NCBI RefSeq assembly: GCF_012844365.1
Contig: NZ_CP051626.1
Location: 2,666,001 to 2,730,000 of the forward strand
Reading direction: 5' to 3'
DNA: 64,000 bases
Source: Brevibacterium sp. 'Marine'
Lineage (GTDB): Bacteria; Actinomycetota; Actinomycetes; Actinomycetales; Brevibacteriaceae
Below, in pieces: positions 45,315 through 53,136 of this stretch. Numbering within the stretch: position 1 is the first letter of the stretch; every line of letters starts with the position of its first letter. The notes under the pieces are model-generated. The model had not been told where the DNA came from, made no database searches, and was given only the letters and a program-made list of their open reading frames with translations. The translations under genes were made by a program, and so were the position numbers.

Positions 45315-45375
45315 CCCGCCGAAACGATGCGGCGGGCCACCGTGGGCACTCATCCCCCTGAAGCAGGTGAGTGCC
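45315..45375 (-). promoter_or_regulatory. rplS leader inverted repeats
   Basis: CCCGCCG/CGGCGGG (45315-45321 and 45330-45336) and GGCACTCA/TGAGTGCC (45345-45352 and 45368-45375) could form two stems in the spacer after trmD. The outer one may be a weak terminator for trmD; the inner a leader element. L19 leaders are known in some other phyla, so autoregulation is possible. Confidence 0.35.
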
Positions 45376-45390
45376 AACAAACGCGACGCT

Positions 45391-46314
45391 CTATTCTGTC
45401 ACGGTTGAGCGCTCAGACTCAAACCGCTGAAGCGCCGCAAGGTCGTCCTTGCTCAGGTCATCGAGTCTCTCGAGCAGATCAGGTCTGACTTCTGCGGTGC
45501 GTTCGAGACGTCGGTCACGTCGCCACCGGGCGATCGCAGCATGGTTGCCGCTGAGCAGGATCTCGGGCACGTCACGTCCGCGCCAGTTCGCCGGCTTCGT
45601 GTAGATCGGGTATTCGAGCAGTCCGTCTTCATGGCTCTCCTCGGTCAGCGACTCGGGGTTGCCGATGACGCCGGGGATGAGGCGACTGACGGCTTCGATC
45701 ATCACCATCGAAGCGACTTCGCCGCCGTTGAGCACATAGTCGCCGATGCTCATCGGCAGCAGATCGAAGTGCTCCCCAGCCCAATCGATGACGCGCTGGT
45801 CGATTCCTTCGTAGCGTCCGCAGGCGAAGACGAGGTGGTCGCGGGCGGCGAGATCCTCGGCGATGCGCTGATCGAACACCTGCCCGGCAGGGCTGGGCAC
45901 GATGAGCGTCGGCTTGCCGCCGGCTGGAGGACCCGCAGTCTGAGCACTTTCCGGGCCTTCGCCCTCCGCAGCGCTACCGCGACCTGCCAGGATGTGCTCG
46001 AGAGCCAGGGCCCAGGGTTCGGCCTTCATGACCATTCCCGCTCCGCCGCCGTAGGGCGAGTCATCGACGGTGTTGTGCCGGTCGAAGGTGAAGTCCCGCA
46101 GGTCGTGGACGTCCAGGCTCAGCTGGCCGCGGTCGACGGCCTTGCCGATGAGCGAGAGCTGCAGACCGGCGAGGTATTCGGGGAAGATCGAGACGACGTC
46201 GATCGACATCTGAGGTCGGACCGCTTCGGCGGGGGCCGCACCCTGGGTCACAGGGTCCGGTCCGACCGCCTCGGCGGGGGTGTCGTCGTCGGTCATCGGG
46301 GACAGTTCGCTCAT
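45391..46314 (-). CDS. trmD: tRNA (guanine-N1)-methyltransferase
   Basis: Makes m1G37 in tRNAs, preventing frameshifts. 307 residues. The knotted SPOUT core starts at [16 protein letters not shown] (about 36) and includes [32 protein letters not shown] and [16 protein letters not shown]. The 35 residues ahead of it contain two copies of an AEAV-x-PD/Q segment made by a 20-base direct repeat, probably a recent extension. The start overlaps rimM by four bases, which favours the long start. Confidence 0.95.
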   Translation of the reverse strand: MSELSPMTDDDTPAEAVGPDPVTQGAAPAEAVRPQMSIDVVSIFPEYLAGLQLSLIGKAVDRGQLSLDVHDLRDFTFDRHNTVDDSPYGGGAGMVMKAEPWALALEHILAGRGSAAEGEGPESAQTAGPPAGGKPTLIVPSPAGQVFDQRIAEDLAARDHLVFACGRYEGIDQRVIDWAGEHFDLLPMSIGDYVLNGGEVASMVMIEAVSRLIPGVIGNPESLTEESHEDGLLEYPIYTKPANWRGRDVPEILLSGNHAAIARWRRDRRLERTAEVRPDLLERLDDLSKDDLAALQRFESERSTVTE

Positions 46315-46811
46315 TCGGCGTCGAAGAGGCCGGCGGGCGGGGTGACGCTGATGCGGCCGGAGTCGATGTCGACGTCGGGCACGATCTCGGTGACGAAGGG
46401 GATGAGCACAACGTGTCCGTCCGCGTGCTTCATATGGAGCAGATCCTGGGCGGTGCCGTTGGTGACGTCGACGATCTCGCCGACGAGGGCGTCGTTCTCA
46501 TAGACCTTGAGCCCGATGAGGTCATCGAGGTACCAGGCATCGGCTTCGTCCTCGACGTCGTCCGCCTCGGCGAGGATGAGGGTGTTGCGGATCTCCTCGG
46601 CACGATTGCGATCGGGGACCTCGTCGAAGGCCAAGAGCAGGCGGTCGCGGTGCCACCTAGCCGACTTCAGCGTCAGCACTCCGATATCGGGATCGGTGGC
46701 GAAGGTCTCACCGGGGTTGAGCCGTTCCTCGGGTCGGTCGGTGCGCACCTCGACGGTGAATTCGCCTTTGATTCCGTGCGGCTTGCCCAGCCGGGCGATC
46801 ACCGTGTCCAT
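46311..46811 (-). CDS. rimM: Ribosome maturation factor RimM
   Basis: 16S processing factor that binds S19. 166 residues: [22 protein letters not shown] at the N-terminus, then [21 protein letters not shown] in the PRC-barrel domain and the [15 protein letters not shown] end. It is coupled to trmD. A terminator-like hairpin (46940-46979) separates it from khpA, so rimM-trmD probably has its own promoter in the 128-base gap. Confidence 0.95.
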   Translation of the reverse strand: MDTVIARLGKPHGIKGEFTVEVRTDRPEERLNPGETFATDPDIGVLTLKSARWHRDRLLLAFDEVPDRNRAEEIRNTLILAEADDVEDEADAWYLDDLIGLKVYENDALVGEIVDVTNGTAQDLLHMKHADGHVVLIPFVTEIVPDVDIDSGRISVTPPAGLFDAE

Positions 46812-46939
46812 ACTGCTCCTCGAAGTGTGCTGTCACTGTCTGTCCGGCCGATCATGCGCCCGGATGACTTCTCTTGCGGTCAGCCGGCGGACCGCCGTGT
46901 TCTGGCACCAGTGTAGTCGGCGACCGGCGGATGAATGCA

Positions 46940-46979
46940 CGAGAGGGGATGCAGCGCATCGGCACTGCATCCCCTCTCG
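46940..46979 (-). terminator. Hairpin after khpA
   Basis: CGAGAGGGGATGCAG (46940-46954) is perfectly complementary to CTGCATCCCCTCTCG (46965-46979) with a 10-base loop. It lies 11 bases after the khpA stop; no long T-run follows. It probably ends rpsP-khpA transcripts. Confidence 0.8.
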
Positions 46980-46989
46980 GATGTCGGAA

Positions 46990-47220
46990 TTACGCCTCGA
47001 TGAGGTCCACTCGCACCGACTCACGGCCGGCCAGCGAGTTCATCACGGTGCGCAGGGCCTTGGCGGTCCTGCCTGCACGGCCGATGACCCGGCCGAGGTC
47101 TTCGGGGTGAACCCGGACCTCGAGGGTCGTACCGCGCTGCGACGAACGCGAACGAACGGAGACGTCGTCGGGATGATCGACGATTCCGCGGACCAGATGC
47201 TCGAGCGAATCAGGCAACAT
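46990..47220 (-). CDS. khpA: KH-domain RNA-binding protein KhpA
   Basis: 76 residues from the ATG at 47220. LPDSLEHLVRGIVDHPDDVSV and LEVRVHPEDLGRVIGRAGRTA with the GRxG loop define the KhpA/YlqC family, which pairs with KhpB/Jag in Gram-positive bacteria to bind many RNAs. It starts one base after the rpsP stop, so it is co-translated. A -x- after rpsP is the conserved place. Confidence 0.92.
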   Translation of the reverse strand: MLPDSLEHLVRGIVDHPDDVSVRSRSSQRGTTLEVRVHPEDLGRVIGRAGRTAKALRTVMNSLAGRESVRVDLIEA

Positions 47221-47221
47221 C

Positions 47222-47653
47222 TCAGGCTTCAGCGCTTTCTTCAGCGGCCTCAGCTGTTTCCTCGGCCGGAGCCTCGGCAACGTCAGCGGACTTGCCGCCC
47301 TTCTGCGTGATGGCTTCCTTGATCACCGATTCGGCGTTGGGGGCCACGTAGGCTTCCTTCTCCGGCTGCGGTTTGACGGTGTTGACCGCTTCACCCTCGC
47401 CCTTGAACTTCTGCCAGTCACCGGTGAGCTTGAGCAGAGCCTTGACCTGGTCGCTCGGCTGTGCGCCGACCGACAGCCAGTACTGTGCGCGCTCGGAATC
47501 GATCTCGATGACCGAAGGCTCACGGGTCGGGTGGTAGATGCCGATCTGCTCGATGGCCTTACCGTCACGACGAGTCTTCGAATCAGCGACGACGACGCGG
47601 TAGAAGGGTGCACGGATCTTGCCCATGCGGGTCAGACGAATTTTGACTGCCAC
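47222..47653 (-). CDS. rpsP: 30S ribosomal protein S16
   Basis: 143 residues from the GTG at 47653 with AAGGAG 11 bases upstream. [22 protein letters not shown] and [21 protein letters not shown] are diagnostic. The C-terminus past about 90 is an Ala/Glu-rich tail ([14 protein letters not shown]), common in actinobacteria. It is first in rpsP-khpA. Confidence 0.97.
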   Translation of the reverse strand: MAVKIRLTRMGKIRAPFYRVVVADSKTRRDGKAIEQIGIYHPTREPSVIEIDSERAQYWLSVGAQPSDQVKALLKLTGDWQKFKGEGEAVNTVKPQPEKEAYVAPNAESVIKEAITQKGGKSADVAEAPAEETAEAAEESAEA

Positions 47654-47810
47654 TTTAGTGGTGTCTCCTTTTGTGTTCTGTGTGCACAGCTGTACCAGAA
47701 GAATCGTGGGGTTGATCTGCTGGAAGCCGCGGCTCGGACTATCACTTCGGCGCGGATGAGAGGGCCCGGACCGAGAGCAAAAGTACAAGAGTCAATTGTG
47801 CCAGAAGCCT

Positions 47811-49424
47811 CTACTTCTTGCCACCTGGGAAGATTCCCCCGAAGCCCTTGGGCAGGTTCGCCGGGTCGAATTCCTCATCGGCGCCGAGGTCGACTCCGCC
47901 GAAGGCCGAACCGACCGGGTCCTGGGTCTTGCCCGCCTTCTTATCGGCCAGCGCCTGCGCCTCCTGCGCACGCTTGGCCGGGTTGCCCGACTGACCGCCC
48001 TTGCGGCCCTTCTTCTTCCCTGCGGGCTTCTTCTTCTTTCCACCCGCGGCACCAGGCATTCCGCCCATTCCGGGCATCTGCGGCATACCGCCGCCACCGG
48101 GCATTCCGGGCATTCCGCCGCCGCCACGGGTCATCGACCGCATCATCTTCTGCGCCTGAGTGAAGCGCTCCATGAGCTGGTTGACCGCGGTGACCGTGGT
48201 GCCGGCGCCCTTGGCGATGCGGGCACGACGGGAGCCGTTGAGGATCTTCGGGTTGGAGCGCTCCTGCGGTGTCATCGATCTCACAATCGCTTCGACCCGG
48301 TCGACCTCACGCTCGTCGAAGTTCGCCAGCTGATCCTTGTACTGGCTCATGCCGGGCATCATGCCCAGCATCTTCTTCATCGAGCCCATCTTCTTCAGGC
48401 CCGCCATCTGCGTGAGGAAGTCGTTGAGGTCGAAGTCCTCGCCGGATTCGACCTTCTTCTTGAGCTTCTCGGTCTCTTTTTCGTCGAAGTTCTTCTCGGC
48501 CTGCTCGATGAGCGTCATGATGTCGCCCATATCGAGGATCCGGTCGGCCATCCGGTCCGGATGGAACTGTTCGAAGTCCTTCATCGATTCGCCGGTCGAG
48601 GCGAACATGATCGGCTTCCCGGTCACCTCGGCGACGGACAGCGCGGCACCACCGCGGGAGTCACCGTCGAGCTTCGAGAGCACGACGCCGGTGAAGTCGA
48701 CGCCGTCGAGGAACGCCTCGGCGGTCTTCACCGCGTCCTGACCGATCATCGCGTCGATGACGAAGAGGACCTCGTCGGGGTTGACCGCGCTGCGGATGTC
48801 CGCGGCCTGGGCCATGAGCTCCTCGTCGATGCCGAGGCGGCCGGCCGTATCGACGATGACGACGTCGTGGAGTTTGGACTTCGCGACCTCGATCGAGTCG
48901 GTGGCGACCTGGATCGGATCGCCCACGCCGTTGCCCGGCTCCGGGGCATAGACCACGGCACCGGCACGTTCGCCGACGATCTGGAGCTGGTTGACGGCGT
49001 TGGGCCGCTGCAGGTCGGCGGCGACGAGCATGGGACGGTGGCCCTCGGACTTCAGCCAGTGGGCGAGCTTTCCGGCCAGGGTGGTCTTACCGGCACCCTG
49101 GAGGCCGGCGAGCATGATGACCGTCGGCGGACGCTTGGCGAAGTTGAGGCGACGGGTCTGCCCGCCGAGGATGCCGACGAGTTCGTCGTTGACGATCTTG
49201 ACGACCTGTTGGCCGGGGTTGAGCGCGGCCGAGACCTCCTCGGACAGGGCGCGTTCGCGGATCCGGCCGGTGAAGGCACGCACGACAGGCAGGGCGACGT
49301 CGGCGTCGAGCAGGGCACGTCTGATCTCACGGATGGTGGCATCGACGTCGGCTTCGGACAGCCGGCCCTTCCCGCGCAGATTCTTGAAAGTCGCGGTGAG
49401 CCTGTCGGACAGAGAGTTAAACAC
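47811..49424 (-). CDS. ffh: Signal recognition particle GTPase Ffh
   Basis: Binds signal sequences on ribosomes and docks with FtsY. The GTG at 49424 gives MFNSLSDRLTATFKNLRGK (a TTG two codons earlier is less likely), 537 residues. GLQGAGKTTLAGKLA, VDTAGRLGIDEEL and SKLDGDSRGGAAL are the NG-domain motifs. The M domain has the methionine-rich finger (KKMLGMMPGM) and ends with a Gly/Met-rich and Lys-rich tail. It follows 388 bases after amt on the same strand. Confidence 0.97.
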   Translation of the reverse strand: MFNSLSDRLTATFKNLRGKGRLSEADVDATIREIRRALLDADVALPVVRAFTGRIRERALSEEVSAALNPGQQVVKIVNDELVGILGGQTRRLNFAKRPPTVIMLAGLQGAGKTTLAGKLAHWLKSEGHRPMLVAADLQRPNAVNQLQIVGERAGAVVYAPEPGNGVGDPIQVATDSIEVAKSKLHDVVIVDTAGRLGIDEELMAQAADIRSAVNPDEVLFVIDAMIGQDAVKTAEAFLDGVDFTGVVLSKLDGDSRGGAALSVAEVTGKPIMFASTGESMKDFEQFHPDRMADRILDMGDIMTLIEQAEKNFDEKETEKLKKKVESGEDFDLNDFLTQMAGLKKMGSMKKMLGMMPGMSQYKDQLANFDEREVDRVEAIVRSMTPQERSNPKILNGSRRARIAKGAGTTVTAVNQLMERFTQAQKMMRSMTRGGGGMPGMPGGGGMPQMPGMGGMPGAAGGKKKKPAGKKKGRKGGQSGNPAKRAQEAQALADKKAGKTQDPVGSAFGGVDLGADEEFDPANLPKGFGGIFPGGKK

Positions 49425-49811
49425 GTACAAGCCTTCTTCACGATGGTTTGGTCGACTCTCTAGACTAGCAAGTCACCCGGGTCCGGCTGAAACCGCGGCC
49501 GCTGACAATTCCCCGAACCGGCCCCGCTTGCGGCCATCCCTCACCGTTCCCGCTGAATCGCCCCATTGCATCGGGGTGTTGTGGTGCCAACGGTGACAGA
49601 TGCCGCAGCACCTGTAGGAGGTGCCACTACCGGTGACAGATGCCGACCCCGAGGCGGCCCTGCCGTCCGCGGGCGTGTGGACGGCCGAATGCCTCGGCTC
49701 AGGCGGTCTGCTTCCACCTGTGCCGAGGCATTCGCTGAGCACGACTTCGCACTCTCCCCCGCCGAGGCGGCCGGCGAGACCGACCGGCCCCCTGACGGGC
49801 GTCTGGGGTGT
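49425..49811. other. 387-base ffh-amt spacer; site of the missing glnB-glnD
   Basis: Reading all six frames gives no PII or GlnD fragment. In Mycobacterium and Streptomyces glnB and glnD lie between amt and ffh; here they are absent. The stretch holds a family 2 repeat (49532-49617), a second copy of CGGTGACAGATGCCG (49591-49605 and 49631-49645, 40 bases apart) and the ffh upstream region with a TAGTCT -10-like box near 49460. Confidence 0.6.
49532..49617. repeat. Palindromic repeat family 2, copy A
   Basis: Outer inverted repeat (CCATCCCTCACCGTT against AACGGTGACAGATGCC), inner hairpin CGCCCC/GGGGTG around a TTGCATC-type loop, and a 3' CTGTAGGA tail. Copies B (58954-59040) and C (60408-60494) have the same order of elements. 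Confidence 0.7.
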
Positions 49812-51032
49812 TCAGCGGAACGAATAGGCCTGTTCGGCATGTTCGAAGGCGTCGATTCCCTCGAGTTCCTCGCGGGGGTCGATCCGCAGACCCATCGTCG
49901 ATCGCAGGACCAGCGAGATGGCCAGGGTGACGACTCCGGCGAAGACGACCGCGACAAGGCAGGCGAGCACCTGTGCGATGAGGAGTTCGAGACCGCCGCC
50001 GTAGAAGAGGCCGGCCGGCCCGTCCTCGTGTGGGAAGGCGAAGAAGCCGATCATCACGGTGCCGATGACTCCGGCGACGAGGTGGACGGCCACGACGTCG
50101 AGTGCATCGTCGTAGCGCAGACGGTTCTTCGCTTCGACGGCGAAGATCGCTCCCGCGCCGGCGGCGACGCCGATGAGGACGGCCGCGTAGGGGTCGACAT
50201 TCGCACATGCCGGGGTGATCGCGACGAGTCCGGCGATGGCACCGGAGACGCTGCCGATGCTCGAGGGCCGCGAGGCCCGCATCCGTTCGATCATGATCCA
50301 GGTGATCATGCCGGCGGCCGGTGCGGCCAGCGTGTTGATCCAGATCAGGCCGCCCTGTTCGATCGTCGAGGCGGCACCGCCGTTGAAGCCGAACCAGCCG
50401 AACCACAGCAGGGCGGCTCCGAGCACGGTGATCGGGATGTTGTGCGGCTTGTGCGGGGTCGAGAACCGGGCCCGGCGGCCCATCACCACGACCAGGACCA
50501 GCGCGGAGATGCCGGCGTTGATGTGCACGACCGTGCCTCCGGCGAAGTCGATGGCGGGGCCGAACAGGCTGCCGATGGCACCGGATTCGGTGAGCAGTCC
50601 GTCGCCCCAGACCATGAAGGCCAGCGGGCAGTACACCAGGGTCACCCACGCGGCGGAGAAGACCAGCCAGGTCGAGAATTTCGCGCGGTCGGCGACGGCT
50701 CCGGCGATGAGGGCGATGGCGATCATCGCGAAGGTCGAACCGTAGCCGATCGAGATGAGCGATTCGGGCTCATTGGCCACGGCATCGGCCAGACCCAGTT
50801 GGGACAGCGGATCGCCGACGATCCCGGCGATGGAGTCCCCGGAGCTGAGCCCGTATCCGAAGAGGACCCAGACGAGGCCGCCGACGGCCATCGCGGAGAA
50901 GACCATCATCATCATGTTGATGGCGGAGGTGATTCGCGTCATTCCTCCGTAGAAGAAGGCCACACCGGGGGTCATGAGCAGAACCAGACCCGCGGCGACC
51001 ATCATCCATACATTCACTGCATCGAGTTCCAT
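49812..51032 (-). CDS. amt: Ammonium transporter
   Basis: Trimeric ammonia/ammonium channel of the inner membrane. 406 residues with 11 predicted helices. GVAFFYGGMTRITSAINMMMM, DFAGGTVVHINAGISALVL (pore His) and WFGWFGFNGGAA are family motifs; a second pore His is in DVVAVHLVAGVIG. The ATG at 51032 has weak AAGAGA upstream. A probable GlnR box lies 66-103 bases upstream. It lies between ftsY and ffh but, unlike relatives, without glnB-glnD, so post-translational PII control would need a glnB elsewhere. Confidence 0.96.
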   Translation of the reverse strand: MELDAVNVWMMVAAGLVLLMTPGVAFFYGGMTRITSAINMMMMVFSAMAVGGLVWVLFGYGLSSGDSIAGIVGDPLSQLGLADAVANEPESLISIGYGSTFAMIAIALIAGAVADRAKFSTWLVFSAAWVTLVYCPLAFMVWGDGLLTESGAIGSLFGPAIDFAGGTVVHINAGISALVLVVVMGRRARFSTPHKPHNIPITVLGAALLWFGWFGFNGGAASTIEQGGLIWINTLAAPAAGMITWIMIERMRASRPSSIGSVSGAIAGLVAITPACANVDPYAAVLIGVAAGAGAIFAVEAKNRLRYDDALDVVAVHLVAGVIGTVMIGFFAFPHEDGPAGLFYGGGLELLIAQVLACLVAVVFAGVVTLAISLVLRSTMGLRIDPREELEGIDAFEHAEQAYSFR

Positions 51033-51097
51033 GTCGTCTCTTATCTGTCTATGCCGGTTCCGGGTCGAACCGGGCAGACACAGTCTCCATGACGGAT

Positions 51098-51135
51098 GTC
51101 ACAGAGGTGAGTCGTTCATGTTTCCGATATGTGAC
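51098..51135 (-). promoter_or_regulatory. GlnR-type box upstream of amt
   Basis: On the minus strand GTCAC (51135-51131), GAAAC (51124-51120), GACTC (51113-51109) and GTGAC (51102-51098) each recur every 11 bases with 6-base gaps. The GlnR consensus is gTnAC-n6-GaAAc repeated; the first pair fits exactly, the second is degenerate. GlnR activates amt under nitrogen limitation in Streptomyces and mycobacteria. Confidence 0.6.
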
Positions 51136-51137
51136 AA

Positions 51138-51176
51138 GCCGGGTCTCACCCAGCAGATACAAGGGTGAGACCCGGC
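51138..51176 (-). terminator. Hairpin after ftsY
   Basis: GCCGGGTCTCACCC (51138-51151) pairs perfectly with GGGTGAGACCCGGC (51163-51176), 11-base loop, 19 bases after the ftsY stop. It directly abuts the GlnR-like box, so amt is probably expressed from its own promoter. No T-run follows. Confidence 0.8.
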
Positions 51177-51194
51177 CGAGAAATGACGACGGAA

Positions 51195-52337
51195 TCAGTC
51201 GAGCAGCGCGTCGACGAATCCTTCGGCGGTGAATGGTGCGAGGTCGTCGGCGCCTTCGCCGAGGCCGATGAGCTTGACCGGTACGCCGAGCTCACGCTGG
51301 ACGGCGACGACGATTCCGCCCTTCGCGGTGCCGTCGAGCTTGGTGAGCACGATTCCGGTGATGTCGACCGCCTCGGCGAAGACCTTCGCCTGCTGCATGC
51401 CGTTCTGCCCGGTGGTCGCGTCGAGGACGAGGAGCACTTCGTCGATCTCGTGGCCCTCCCCCAGCGGGCGGGTGGCCACTCTCTTGACCTTGCCGAGCTC
51501 ATCCATGAGTCCGCGTTTGTTCTGCAGACGCCCGGCGGTGTCGATGAGGACGACGTCGGTGCCGTCGGCCTGCCCCTTCTCGACGGCTGAGTACGCCACC
51601 GAGGCGGGGTCGGCCCCTTCGTCCCTGCGGACGGTTTCGACGCCGACGCGTTCGCCCCATGTGGCCAGCTGTTCGGCTGCGGCGGCACGGAAGGTGTCCG
51701 CGGCTCCGAGCAGCACGGACTTGTCCTCGGCGACGAGCACGCGGGCGATCTTGCCCACCGTCGTCGTCTTCCCCGCGCCGTTGACTCCGACGACGAGGAT
51801 GACGGAGGGGTCGTCGCCCTTGCCGGTGTCGGCCAGCGACCGGTCCATCGTCGGGTCGACGAGTGTGATGAGCTCTTCGCGCAGCAGCCCGCGGACCTCT
51901 TCGGGATCCCGGGTGCCGAGCACCTTGACGCGCTCGCGCAGGCGATCGACGAGCTCGGTCGTCGGTTCGACGCCGACGTCAGCGAGGATGAGCGTGTCCT
52001 CGATCTCCTCCCAGGCGGACTCATCGAGGTTGTCGCGTGAGAGGAGGTTGAGCAGCCCACGGCCGAGACCGGAGTTCGACTTCGCCAGGCGCTCGCGCAG
52101 TCGGACGAGGCGGCTGGCAGGTTCGGTGGGAACCTCGGATCCGCGCGTTTCGGCTCTGTCCTTCTCGACCGCCTCGGCGACGTCATCGATGCTCAGCTCA
52201 CCGGTGACCTCCGCATCGATGCCGCGCCGCTCATCCAGCCCCTTCTTCCGGGCGTTGACGCGCAGCGAGATGCCCAGCGCGACGACGAGAGCGAAGACGA
52301 TCGCCGCGACGATGAGCAAGATGATCGGCTGATCCAT
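51195..52337 (-). CDS. ftsY: Signal recognition particle receptor FtsY
   Basis: Membrane-docked SRP receptor GTPase. 380 residues. An N-terminal helix (PIILLIVAAIVFALVVALGI) anchors it, as in actinobacteria. The N domain is at about 75-165, then G motifs GVNGAGKTTTVGK, DTFRAAAAEQL, LIDTAGRLQNK and TKLDGTAKGG. It ends in GLGEGADDLAPF. The hairpin at 51138 follows. Start at the ATG at 52337. Confidence 0.97.
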   Translation of the reverse strand: MDQPIILLIVAAIVFALVVALGISLRVNARKKGLDERRGIDAEVTGELSIDDVAEAVEKDRAETRGSEVPTEPASRLVRLRERLAKSNSGLGRGLLNLLSRDNLDESAWEEIEDTLILADVGVEPTTELVDRLRERVKVLGTRDPEEVRGLLREELITLVDPTMDRSLADTGKGDDPSVILVVGVNGAGKTTTVGKIARVLVAEDKSVLLGAADTFRAAAAEQLATWGERVGVETVRRDEGADPASVAYSAVEKGQADGTDVVLIDTAGRLQNKRGLMDELGKVKRVATRPLGEGHEIDEVLLVLDATTGQNGMQQAKVFAEAVDITGIVLTKLDGTAKGGIVVAVQRELGVPVKLIGLGEGADDLAPFTAEGFVDALLD

Positions 52338-52496
52338 GGTTCTTCCGTCCTCCTTTGAGCGCCGCCGTCAAGTCCGCCGGCACTCGAGTTCCCGGATTCT
52401 TCCGGTGGTGTCTGTGTGTTGTTGAGCGCGCCGGAATCAGTCGGCGCGGTCTCCGTTGTCGTCGGCCTCGAGCGCTCGAGACCGTGGGTGCGAAGG

Positions 52497-52898
52497 TCAG
52501 GACCCGCGGCTGCCGAAGAGCAGCCCGGCGGTGGTCTTCCACCCGGTTCCCGATTCGGGGATCTTCCAGTGGCGGGTGCGCGGGCGCACCGTGATGAGTG
52601 AGGGTGCGGCGTGGCGTCGGGGTTGGGGGCGCAGCACATAGGAGTGGTCGCGGATCGCGGTCACCGCCGCCTGCTCTCTCGTCGCCAGGTGCGAGGTGCC
52701 GTCGTCGTGGCCGAAGAACTCGTGGACTTCGTCGTCGTAGCCGGTCCACTCGGGCGGCAGGCGGAAACGCTGCACGTCGGAGGAGTACCGCAGGCGTCCT
52801 TCGGCGCGCAGGCCGGGCAGAGCCACGAGGAGGACGACGACGAGTGCCAGAGCGAAGGAGATCGCCAGTCCGACGATGACGACAAGTACCGAATTCAT
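52497..52898 (-). CDS. Small single-pass membrane protein, unknown
   Basis: 133 residues, not recognised. A single N-terminal helix (VLVVIVGLAISFALALVVVLL) is followed by a soluble, His/Arg-rich domain (RYSSDVQRFRLPPEWTGYDDEVHEFFGHDDG...). The end is basic. It lies between ftsY and smc on the same strand. A TATAGACT -10-like box is at 52983-52990. Its place between two conserved genes and good codon use suggest a real gene; function unknown. Confidence 0.7.
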   Translation of the reverse strand: MNSVLVVIVGLAISFALALVVVLLVALPGLRAEGRLRYSSDVQRFRLPPEWTGYDDEVHEFFGHDDGTSHLATREQAAVTAIRDHSYVLRPQPRRHAAPSLITVRPRTRHWKIPESGTGWKTTAGLLFGSRGS

Positions 52899-53136
52899 GC
52901 CCTCGAGCCACCTCGCAGCACAGCAGCCTCGGCCATGGACGTCTCGCTCCTCACGTTCTTCGATTACCTGTGTCTCGGCCCAAGTCTATAGTCCCCGGCG
53001 ACGACAATTGTGCTCGCCCGCCGGAGCGCTGTTGCAAAATTCGCTGGGACTGTCCTGGACGTCACCGTCAAACGGCCTTGTGTCCTCACGGCGGGCCCGT
53101 CACCTCGGGCGCGGCGGGCAGACCGGGTGCCGTGGT
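52899..53136. other. 238-base spacer between smc and the small membrane gene
   Basis: Contains the TATAGACT box at 52983-52990 for the downstream gene and otherwise no recognisable hairpin, repeat or ORF. Confidence 0.5.
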
